From positions 1 through 29,042 of the forward strand of contig CAZDQC010000033.1 of NCBI GenBank assembly GCA_964507245.1: 29,042 bases of DNA. Reading direction: 5' to 3'. Source of the stretch: GCA-2731375 sp964507245. GTDB taxonomy: Bacteria > Pseudomonadota > Alphaproteobacteria > GCA-2731375. The notes under the pieces were generated by a model, which saw nothing but the letters and a program-made list of their open reading frames with translations, ran no database searches and was not told where the DNA came from. This document shows, in pieces, positions 7,869 to 14,605 of this stretch. Position numbers and translations under genes: made by a program. Each line of letters opens with the position of its first letter. Position 1 is the stretch's first letter.

Positions 7869-9086
7869 ATGACCAATCCTACGGATTTTTATCCCGCCAA
7901 CCATCTGCCCAGAAGTCTCTATCAACGAGAGGACGACATGGCTGCGGGAATTGAGGTTGGTCCCGACTTTCGACGGTTCGATCAAAAGGACGATATATTC
8001 TGCCGGGCGTTTTGGGATGAGACAGTACGCTCGGACGCCAGCATGGAGTTCTTTCGCAGTCACGGGCACAGTTTCAATTCGCGGAACGTAGACGGCTTCA
8101 CACAAAGGGATTTTGCCTTGCGTAACGCGGCCTGGTCAGTGGCGGACGATTACGCAGATCGCAATCGTCCTAATGGCCTACGGGAAGGATTCCAGGACCC
8201 GCAAGAGGCCCGTTACCCCCCAGCTGAACAGCGCTTCCCTGTCGAAGACGCTGCCGCCATGACGGTAGAAATCAAGCGAGTGGCGCGCATGTTCGGTTGC
8301 GATCTCGTAGGCGTGACCGCCTATGATAACCGCTGGGTCTACGCTACGCGCGCGGACATCAAGACTTTCGAGAAAAAACCCAATGATTTACCCCTCGACC
8401 TGACTAACGTCATCGTTATGGGCCACGGCATGGACTACGACCTTGTGAAATCCTATCCGTCGGCCCTGGCCGGCGCAGCGGTGGGCATGGGCTATTCTGA
8501 CGAGGCCGTGACCGTGGCGCAACTATCTCAATTTATTCGCAATCTGGGGTACCAAGCCATCGGCTCCATGAACGACACGGCCCTAGTGATCCCCATGGCT
8601 GTTCAGGCAGGTCTGGGAGAATACGGCCGCAACCAAATGGTCATTACAGAGGAATTTGGGCCCCGCGTGCGATTTTCCAAGATCTTCACCGACCTGCCTC
8701 TTGTGCACGACAAACCAAAGAAGTTTGGTGTTACAGAGTTCTGTAACATCTGCCAGCGATGCGCCGACGCTTGCCCTCCCAAGGCACTGCCCTACGGTCC
8801 GCCCAAGGAGGGCGGACCCAACCGCTCCGCGATAAATGGCGTCAAAAAATGGACGGCGGATTGCGAAAAATGCTTCAGCTTTTGGACCAAGATGCGTAGT
8901 GACTGCGCCATTTGCATGAGGGTTTGTCCCTATAACAAAGATTTTAACGGGCCCATCATGCGCCTGGCTCGGCGACTGGCGGGCACCCGGCTACGTCGTC
9001 TGATGTTGTGGCTGGATATCAAACTAGGCTACGGCCAACGTGTCGCGCCGTCCCGTTGGTGGCGGAGTAATCAGAAGGATGCTTGA
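7869..9086 (+). CDS. Reductive-dehalogenase-family (RdhA-like) corrinoid/Fe-S protein
   Basis: This 405-residue protein carries the conserved RdhA C-terminal half. FIRNLGYQAI and AGLGEYGRNQMVITEEFGPRVR are followed by TDLPL, a first 4Fe-4S motif with Cys292, 295, 298 and 302, and a second with Cys346, 349 and 353 plus Cys332/335 upstream. It ends with LGYGQ and a WW pair, also typical. Reductive dehalogenases use a corrinoid and two Fe-S clusters to remove halide, and QueG is a more distant relative. There is no twin-arginine leader, no membrane anchor and no rdhB in the window, so I infer a cytoplasmic, non-respiratory member; its electron donor is unknown. Real dehalogenation is unproven. 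Loss of halogen or another corrinoid-based reduction are both possible. It abuts the hydrolase gene and overlaps kynU by 8 nt. Confidence 0.88.
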   Translation: MTNPTDFYPANHLPRSLYQREDDMAAGIEVGPDFRRFDQKDDIFCRAFWDETVRSDASMEFFRSHGHSFNSRNVDGFTQRDFALRNAAWSVADDYADRNRPNGLREGFQDPQEARYPPAEQRFPVEDAAAMTVEIKRVARMFGCDLVGVTAYDNRWVYATRADIKTFEKKPNDLPLDLTNVIVMGHGMDYDLVKSYPSALAGAAVGMGYSDEAVTVAQLSQFIRNLGYQAIGSMNDTALVIPMAVQAGLGEYGRNQMVITEEFGPRVRFSKIFTDLPLVHDKPKKFGVTEFCNICQRCADACPPKALPYGPPKEGGPNRSAINGVKKWTADCEKCFSFWTKMRSDCAICMRVCPYNKDFNGPIMRLARRLAGTRLRRLMLWLDIKLGYGQRVAPSRWWRSNQKDA

Positions 9087-10314
9087 CCGTGAGGACATGG
9101 TTGCCCTGGACCGCTCGGATCCACTGGCAGCCAGCAGGGGCAAATTCGATCTACCGGAAGGCATCATCTATCTGGACGGCAATTCTTTGGGCCCTCTGCC
9201 ATGTGCCGTGCCCGAACGGTTGAACCAGGTAATCCATCAACAATGGCGGGGGGACCTGATCAAATCCTGGAACATCCACGGCTGGATGAACCTGCCCCAC
9301 AAGGTGGGTGACCAAATCGCGCCAATTATTGGTGCCAATCCCGGTGAAGTGCTAGTCGGCGACTCTACCTCCAACAATCTTTTCAAGCTAATGGCGGCTG
9401 CCCTGGACCAACGTCCAGGCCGCAAAGTGATAGTCAGCCAATCCGAAAACTTCCCGACGAATAATTATCTGGCCGAGGGGTTGATCCATTTCATGGGTCA
9501 GGGGCACGATTTGTGCTTGGTGGATGGCAATGATGTCCTGGAGGCAATCGACGAGAAAGTTGCGCTAGTCTCGTTGACCCATGTGAATTACCGCACGGGT
9601 TATGTCCAGGATATGGCTGCCGTAACCCGCCGAGCCCATGAAGCCGGTGCCCTTATGTTGTGGGATCTGTCCCACAGTGCCGGCGCCCTGGAAGTAGACC
9701 TGAACGGGGCCAAAGTGGATTTCGCCGTTGGCTGTACCTACAAATATCTGAACGGCGGTCCTGGTGCGCCGGCCTATCTATTCGTGGCGAACAGATTGCA
9801 AGATCAAGTACGTCAACCCTTGTCAGGTTGGCAGGGCCATGCGTCTCCATTCGAATTCGAAGTCGGATACCGCCCTGGCCCCGGAATTATACGTCAACGC
9901 TGCGGCACACCGTCGATCCTAGCCATGAGTGCCCTGGACGCAGCCTTGGAAGTGTTCGACCAAGTCGACATGGCCGATATTCGCGCCAAGAGTCTCTCAT
10001 TGACCGACAATTTCATCGCGGTCATGGAGCAGCGCTGCGCTGGCCATGGATTCACCCTGTCCACGACACGGGAGCATGATCGACGTGGCAGCCAGGTATC
10101 ATGGCGCCACGAAATGGGCTATCCCATCATGCAGGCCATCATTGCCGAAGGCGTAATCGGCGATTTTCGTGCCCCCAATATTCTTCGGTTCGGCTTTACG
10201 CCACTTTATTTGCGCCATGTGGATATCTGGGACGCTGTCAGCGTGATTGAGGACATAATGACATCGCGCCGGTGGGATCAGCCGCAATTCCACCAGCGCG
10301 CGCCGGTAACCTGA
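9079..10314 (+). CDS. kynU: Kynureninase
   Basis: Kynureninase is a PLP enzyme that cleaves kynurenine to anthranilate and alanine. From ATG 9079 the protein has 411 residues, close to the bacterial family length. YLDGNSLGPLP near the start, the LWDLSHSAGA motif (Asp196 for the PLP ring nitrogen) and CTYKYLNGGPG with the PLP lysine Lys222 are present, as are QPLSGW and RFGFTPLY. I chose 9079 because the N-terminus then aligns with characterised kynureninases; an upstream in-frame GTG at 9040 would add 13 residues wholly inside the previous gene. The start overlaps the RdhA-like stop by 8 nt (ATGCTTGA). No other kynurenine-pathway gene (tryptophan dioxygenase, anthranilate dioxygenase) lies in the window, so the real substrate may be a ring-modified kynurenine or a related beta-keto amino acid. 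Confidence 0.95.
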   Translation: MLDREDMVALDRSDPLAASRGKFDLPEGIIYLDGNSLGPLPCAVPERLNQVIHQQWRGDLIKSWNIHGWMNLPHKVGDQIAPIIGANPGEVLVGDSTSNNLFKLMAAALDQRPGRKVIVSQSENFPTNNYLAEGLIHFMGQGHDLCLVDGNDVLEAIDEKVALVSLTHVNYRTGYVQDMAAVTRRAHEAGALMLWDLSHSAGALEVDLNGAKVDFAVGCTYKYLNGGPGAPAYLFVANRLQDQVRQPLSGWQGHASPFEFEVGYRPGPGIIRQRCGTPSILAMSALDAALEVFDQVDMADIRAKSLSLTDNFIAVMEQRCAGHGFTLSTTREHDRRGSQVSWRHEMGYPIMQAIIAEGVIGDFRAPNILRFGFTPLYLRHVDIWDAVSVIEDIMTSRRWDQPQFHQRAPVT

Positions 10315-10324
10315 AGCAGTTGCC

Positions 10325-10477
10325 ATGGTCAAGACATCATCCTACGCGCCCAAAGATTTCACAAAGGCCATGAGCTATGTCAACCGTCTGCATCCTGCCT
10401 CCAACATGCTGGCGGCTGTTGCCAAAACTATGGCAGGCTTGAATGGCCCCATAAGAATGTTTAAGGAGACAACATAG
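10325..10477 (+). CDS. Small protein of unknown function (50 aa)
   Basis: An ATG-started frame of 50 codons fills the gap between kynU and the crotonase gene. It starts 10 nt after the kynU stop and ends with TAG overlapping the next GTG start by one base (TAGTG). The product begins MVKTSSYAPK and ends RMFKETT. It is basic and Met-rich with an amphipathic middle (about residues 11-37), and no motif is recognised. The ribosome binding site for this frame is weak, whereas AAGGAG for the next gene lies inside its last codons. The near-perfect fit into the operon argues for a real, translated micro-gene; alternatively it is a chance leader frame. Function unknown. Confidence 0.5.
   Translation: MVKTSSYAPKDFTKAMSYVNRLHPASNMLAAVAKTMAGLNGPIRMFKETT
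10463..10468 (+). promoter_or_regulatory. Shine-Dalgarno site fixing the GTG start of the crotonase gene
   Basis: AAGGAG lies 8 nt before the GTG at 10477-10479. This supports GTG as start rather than the in-frame ATG five codons later. The site is embedded in the last codons of the 50-residue frame, so ribosomes ending there could reinitiate. Confidence 0.7.
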
Positions 10478-11217
10478 TGACGGTCTTGGTAATGAGAAAT
10501 GACGCCAGCGGTGTGGCGACGCTCACACTGAACCGGCCCGATGCCCTGAACGCTCTTAACCCAGCCTTGTTCTTGGAACTGCGCGGCCATATTGAAAACA
10601 TCAGCGCTGATATCGATGGCGTTGGCTGCGTTGTCCTTCGTGGAGCTGGAAGGTCCTTTTGTGCCGGCAACGATTTGAAATCGATCCAAGCAGGAGAAGA
10701 ACCACCGAACCCCACTTTTCAAGCCGACACTATCGACATGATGGAGGCCCTGCCCCAACCGGTGATAGCTGAAATCCGCGGCCATTGTTTCACAGGTGGC
10801 CTGGAACTAGCTCTGGGCTGTGATTTACTAGTAGCCTCCGATACCGCCAAATTCGCAGATACCCATGGCAAATGGGGCATGACCCCACGTTGGGGCATGA
10901 GTCAGCGCCTTCCCCGCCGCGTCGGTTATCTAAAAGCCAAGGAAATGAGTTACACCGCCAGGGTTTACTCGGGCACAGACGCTGTCGCCATGGGTCTGGC
11001 CAATCAGTGCGTGCCTAACGGCGAATTAGAAATCGTGGTGTCCTCCATGGCAGACGATATTGTTGCTACCTCCTGGCACAGCCTGCGCGGCAACAAAATG
11101 CTATATAACAAGGGGCAGGACTACACCTTCCGCGAAGGCATGGCGTTCGAAATGTCGGAAAGTCCTGGCCGAAGCTCAGATATTGAAGAACGACTGAAGA
11201 CATTTAAAAAGGGCTAG
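10477..11217 (+). CDS. Enoyl-CoA hydratase/isomerase family protein (crotonase fold)
   Basis: A 246-residue crotonase-fold protein. Both oxyanion-hole segments are present: FCAGNDLK (61-68) and GHCFTGGLE (102-110). Glu110 matches the first catalytic Glu of enoyl-CoA hydratase. Twenty residues on, where the second catalytic Glu is expected, there is His130 (KFADTHGKWGM). Without that Glu, plain hydration is unlikely, and the protein may instead be an isomerase, a hydrolase, a C-C lyase or a dehalogenase-like crotonase. CoA-thioester chemistry is still expected from the oxyanion hole. The start is GTG with a strong Shine-Dalgarno; the gene follows the 50-residue frame by overlap and precedes the 44-residue frame by 4 nt. 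Cytoplasmic. Confidence 0.92.
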   Translation: MTVLVMRNDASGVATLTLNRPDALNALNPALFLELRGHIENISADIDGVGCVVLRGAGRSFCAGNDLKSIQAGEEPPNPTFQADTIDMMEALPQPVIAEIRGHCFTGGLELALGCDLLVASDTAKFADTHGKWGMTPRWGMSQRLPRRVGYLKAKEMSYTARVYSGTDAVAMGLANQCVPNGELEIVVSSMADDIVATSWHSLRGNKMLYNKGQDYTFREGMAFEMSESPGRSSDIEERLKTFKKG

Positions 11218-11221
11218 ATTG

Positions 11222-11356
11222 ATGGCAGATGTCCCCGGTTGGCAATGGAGTGCAACAGACAAGGCGGTGGTGATTCGGAAGGGAAGCATCAGCACCGCCG
11301 AGGCTGTAAAAAAGAGAACGGGCACTCTTGGGCAACAAACCTGGAGCTATACATGA
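11222..11356 (+). CDS. Small protein of unknown function (44 aa)
   Basis: An ATG frame of 44 codons fills the gap between the crotonase stop (11217) and the ThDP alpha-subunit start. It ends in TGA that overlaps the next ATG in the typical ATGA arrangement (11353-11356). AAAAGGG about 9 nt before the ATG is a fair ribosome binding site. The product begins MADVPGWQWS. Its middle, ATDKAVVIRKGSISTAEAVK, recalls the first helix of amidase-signature proteins, but that is too short to assign. The ATGA overlap and operon position make a real gene likely. A longer alternative frame starting at 11239 would instead extend the alpha subunit by 38 residues of unconvincing sequence. Confidence 0.5.
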   Translation: MADVPGWQWSATDKAVVIRKGSISTAEAVKKRTGTLGQQTWSYT

Positions 11357-11865
11357 GCGAAGAATGGCCAGAGGAAATTTACGGTTTGTTGCGAGAAGCC
11401 GACATTGATCAGTTCGCCTATGTTCCAGATGCCGGTCACGACCACCTGATCAAACGATCCATCGCCGACCCCGAGGTCTATGCTATCGCCCTGACGACCG
11501 AAGAAGAAGGCGTAGGCCTACTGGCTGGTGCGCATCTGGGCGGCAGCCGTGGCGTTCTGTTGATGCAAAGCAGCGGTGTAGGTAATTGCATCAACCTGTT
11601 GTCCCTAGTCCGGGCCGGTAGGTTTCCGTTTTTGACATTGATTTCCATGCGAGGCGATTTTGGCGAAGGAAACCCCTGGCAAATGCCCATGGGGCAATCA
11701 ACCCAGCCAGTACTAGAAGCTTGCGACGTTATGTGCCTTCGCATTGATGATCCGACCGAAGCCGGAAGAACTATCAGCGCGGCAATCACTATGGCCTTTA
11801 ACAGTGAATTACCTGTCGCCGTGCTGCTTGGTCAAAAACTGCTCGGCGCGAAGAAATTTAGTTGA
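11353..11865 (+). CDS. ThDP-dependent decarboxylase, alpha (PYR-domain) subunit
   Basis: A 170-residue stand-alone pyrimidine-binding domain of a split thiamine diphosphate decarboxylase, closest in pattern to sulfopyruvate decarboxylase ComD and phosphonopyruvate decarboxylase. FAYVPDAGHDH lies near the start. TTEEEGVGLLAGAHLGG carries the catalytic Glu (residue 50 or 51) that activates the thiazolium. It is followed by LLMQSSGVGNCINLLS and RGDFGEGNPWQMPMGQ. The start at 11353 is preceded by TGGAG at 6 nt and gives the expected family length. It must pair with the product of the next gene, 8 nt downstream, to form an active heteromer. Expected reaction: non-oxidative decarboxylation of a 2-oxo acid to an aldehyde. 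The absence of coenzyme M or phosphonate genes makes those substrates unlikely. Confidence 0.88.
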   Translation: MSEEWPEEIYGLLREADIDQFAYVPDAGHDHLIKRSIADPEVYAIALTTEEEGVGLLAGAHLGGSRGVLLMQSSGVGNCINLLSLVRAGRFPFLTLISMRGDFGEGNPWQMPMGQSTQPVLEACDVMCLRIDDPTEAGRTISAAITMAFNSELPVAVLLGQKLLGAKKFS

Positions 11866-11873
11866 GGTAGACA

Positions 11874-12512
11874 ATGGCCAAATTAGACACCGACCCTAAT
11901 AAGGGCACCCGTGCCGAAGGCAGGGTCGCAACCGGACATTTAGATCGCCGCGCGGCGGTTAAGTCCATACTGGATATTCTTGACGACGATACGTTGATTG
12001 TGGCCGGCCTAGCCGGAACCAAGGGCGATGTCCTTGCTGCCGTTGGTGATGACCCACGCGTCTTTGGCTTCGGTGGTGCTATGGGTGCTGCCACCTCAAT
12101 GGGCCTTGGCTTGGCCCTTGCGCGGCCCGACAAAAGAATTTTGGTAGTAACCGGCGATGGCGAGTTACTGATGAACGTGGGCACCCTAGCAACAGTAGCA
12201 GTGGCCAATCCATCAAATCTAGGCATCGTCTGTGTCGACAACGAGCACTACGGCGAAACTGGCTTTCAGCGCAGCCATACTGGTCTAGGCACTGACTTGG
12301 CTGTAATCGCACAGGGTTCCGGAATTAGTGCCGTCCGCACAGTGCATGAGGAAGCAGAACTAGCCGAGGCGGCAGAGATGCTACGGCAAACAAACGGCAG
12401 TTCATTCGTGTTGCTGAAAGTTCGCGTCGATGATCCACCCAAGGTCCGTTTTTCATGGGATGCGGCATATCATAAAAACCGCTTTCGTCAGGCTCTCCTG
12501 GGACAACCATGA
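11874..12512 (+). CDS. ThDP-dependent decarboxylase, beta (PP-domain) subunit
   Basis: The 212-residue partner of the previous gene: a diphosphate-binding ThDP domain. The ThDP signature begins at GDGELLMN (Gly94-Asp95-Gly96) and ends at VDN (Asp122-Asn123), binding Mg and the diphosphate. FGGAMGAATSMGLGLALARP just before it is typical of ComE/sulfopyruvate and phosphonopyruvate decarboxylases, and YGETGFQ follows. About 25 N-terminal residues precede the fold. A GAGGTAG ribosome binding site lies in the 8-nt gap after the alpha gene. The stop overlaps the hyuA start by 4 nt (ATGA). As a pair the two genes encode one decarboxylase of unknown 2-oxo acid. Confidence 0.88.
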   Translation: MAKLDTDPNKGTRAEGRVATGHLDRRAAVKSILDILDDDTLIVAGLAGTKGDVLAAVGDDPRVFGFGGAMGAATSMGLGLALARPDKRILVVTGDGELLMNVGTLATVAVANPSNLGIVCVDNEHYGETGFQRSHTGLGTDLAVIAQGSGISAVRTVHEEAELAEAAEMLRQTNGSSFVLLKVRVDDPPKVRFSWDAAYHKNRFRQALLGQP

Positions 12513-14605
12513 AGCGTTATGCCCTAGGCATTGATATTGGCGGCACATTTACCGATGCCGTTCTTTTTGACCGGGCGCAAGGCCGCCGCGTAGCTGCAAA
12601 AACTTTGACTACACCAGGCCATCCCGCTTTGGCAGTAGTGAACGCCGTAGATCAGATCATGAACCGCGAAAAGGTTTCGGGCCGGGAAATCGATCGGGTG
12701 GTTCATGCCACGACACTGTTCACAAACGCCTTGATAGAACATAAGGGAGCCAAGACCGCCCTGCTGACCACGGAAGGTTTTCGCGATAGTTTGGAAATCG
12801 GTCGGGAGCGAAAATATGACCTTTACGACCTAGCGGCGAAGAAACCTCGGCAGTTGGCACCTCGGGACCGACGATTTGAGATTCCCGAGCGAATTCTAGC
12901 CAATGGCACTGTCCACCGTGCCTTGGACGAGCAATCCCTTGAAAAAATTATCGAGGCTCTGCGCAATCAAAAAATAGAGTCCATTGGTATCGTTTTTCTC
13001 CACAGCTATCGAAATGGGACGCATGAACGAATTGCGGGAGAACGGATTTCAAAATCCCTACCTGAAATTTCTGTTAGCCTCTCCTGCGACGTCGCACCAG
13101 AAATCCGTGAATACGAACGAGCCTCGACAACTGTTGCGAACGCCTACGTTATGCCTTTGGCGCGAGATTATTTGGAGGAATTAAGTGAAAGACTTTATGC
13201 CCATGACATAACGTCACCTTTGATGTTGATGGTGTCCAGTGGCGGATTAACACATGTGGGGGAAGTCCGCCGATCTCCAGTACAGATGTTGGAATCAGGG
13301 CCAGCCGCCGGAGCCCTTGCAGCTGCCGACATCGGCCGAGCTGAGAATTTGGATCAGGTGTTGGCATTCGATATGGGGGGTACCACTGCCAAACTTTGCC
13401 TTATTGATGGTAAAGAGCCCGAGATTGTCTACCGTTTTGAAGCGGCGCGCGAGAAGCGCTTTGCTGAAGGCAGCGGCCTGCCTATCCGCATTTCGGCTGT
13501 GGAGTTGATCGAAATCGGAGCGGGCGGGGGCTCCATCGCCCGGTTAGACGAATTGGGCCTTTTAAAGGCCGGTCCTGATAGCGCCGGTGCCGCACCGGGG
13601 CCTGTTGCGTACAATCGAGGCGGTGAACAGCCCACAGTGACGGATGCGGATTTCGCCCTTGGTTATCTTTCAGCCGACGGATTTGCCGGAGGCGCAATCA
13701 ATGTGGACCTGCCGGCGGCACGTTCGGCCTTGGCCACATTGGCAAATAGAGCAGGCCTTTCGCCTGACGAGTTGGCCTGGGGCATCCACGATCTAGTAAA
13801 TGAAAACATGGCCTCGGCCGCAAGAGTACATATTGCGGAAAAGGGCCGCGATCCCCGCTCCTATACGTTGGTAGCGACAGGCGGCGCTGGTCCAGTCCAT
13901 GCCTTTTACATGGCCCAAAAATTGGGCATCAAAAAAATTGTCTGCCCCAGAAATGCCGGTGTCGCCTCGGCCCTCGGACTATTGCTAGCGCCGGCCCGAG
14001 TGGATCGCACTGCTGCATTCGCCGCAAGCCTTGAAGAAATTGACTGGAAGGCTCTGGAATCACAATTTGTCAGATTGGAGGATGACGCCCGGCAAGTCAT
14101 TGCAGATACCGGTATAGATGCGCACAAAGCGGGCGTGCAGCGCTTGGCCGATTTGCGGAATGTCGGGCAAGGCTTTGAACTAGTTGTCAACCTGCCCAAT
14201 GGGCCCTATGACGAGAACAGTCATGATAATATCCTTGCTGCGTATAGAGCTGCCTATCAAATTCATTTCACACGACCGCCGCCAAATGTCCCAGTAGCCA
14301 TAGCGGCGCTACGGGTTCGGCTGACGGCACCTACGCAGATAATGGTCGACGATATAGAGGAAAGAGGCAAACCAGTAACACGGGAAAAGACGATCCGAGA
14401 AATCTACGTCCCTGAGTTCGGCGAACTGACAGATGCAGATGTATTCGACCGTTCCCGCATGGCTGTGGGCGAAGAATTTCTTGGCCCGGCGGTAGTGGAG
14501 GAGGCGGAATCCACCGCGGTCATAGGACCCGGCGGACGGTTTCACATTTCAAGGGCTGGTAATCTAATCATCGACCTACCAGAAGATCGTCATGAGCAAA
14601 CTTGA
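12509..14605 (+). CDS. hyuA: Hydantoinase/oxoprolinase subunit A (ATP-dependent)
   Basis: This 698-residue protein is the A subunit of the HyuAB / 5-oxoprolinase / acetone carboxylase family, which uses ATP to phosphorylate a carbonyl oxygen and so open a cyclic amide or activate a ketone. The N-terminal actin-like ATPase motif DIGGTFTDAVLFD (9-21), GGTTAKLCLI near residue 290, GAGGGSIARLDELG and VTDADFALGYL are all present. HATTLFTNALIEHKGAKT is also typical of the A subunit. Length and domain order fit the N-methylhydantoinase A group. It overlaps the ThDP beta gene by 4 nt and hyuB by 14 nt, consistent with a co-translated complex. Ring-amide opening is favoured over carboxylation because no gamma subunit gene follows and amidohydrolases are adjacent; the substrate is unknown. 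Confidence 0.93.
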   Translation: MKRYALGIDIGGTFTDAVLFDRAQGRRVAAKTLTTPGHPALAVVNAVDQIMNREKVSGREIDRVVHATTLFTNALIEHKGAKTALLTTEGFRDSLEIGRERKYDLYDLAAKKPRQLAPRDRRFEIPERILANGTVHRALDEQSLEKIIEALRNQKIESIGIVFLHSYRNGTHERIAGERISKSLPEISVSLSCDVAPEIREYERASTTVANAYVMPLARDYLEELSERLYAHDITSPLMLMVSSGGLTHVGEVRRSPVQMLESGPAAGALAAADIGRAENLDQVLAFDMGGTTAKLCLIDGKEPEIVYRFEAAREKRFAEGSGLPIRISAVELIEIGAGGGSIARLDELGLLKAGPDSAGAAPGPVAYNRGGEQPTVTDADFALGYLSADGFAGGAINVDLPAARSALATLANRAGLSPDELAWGIHDLVNENMASAARVHIAEKGRDPRSYTLVATGGAGPVHAFYMAQKLGIKKIVCPRNAGVASALGLLLAPARVDRTAAFAASLEEIDWKALESQFVRLEDDARQVIADTGIDAHKAGVQRLADLRNVGQGFELVVNLPNGPYDENSHDNILAAYRAAYQIHFTRPPPNVPVAIAALRVRLTAPTQIMVDDIEERGKPVTREKTIREIYVPEFGELTDADVFDRSRMAVGEEFLGPAVVEEAESTAVIGPGGRFHISRAGNLIIDLPEDRHEQT

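Noticed and set aside
7869..9086. Epoxyqueuosine reductase (QueG) as identity
   Set aside because: Length, the TDLPL region, the spacing of the second Cys cluster and the GYGQ...WW tail fit RdhA proteins better; QueG lacks this tail and has a HEAT-like end.
11239..11352. 38-residue N-terminal extension of the ThDP alpha subunit
   Set aside because: The sequence is low in hydrophobic residues and unlike the family; the ATG at 11353 has its own ribosome binding site and another micro-frame occupies the gap.
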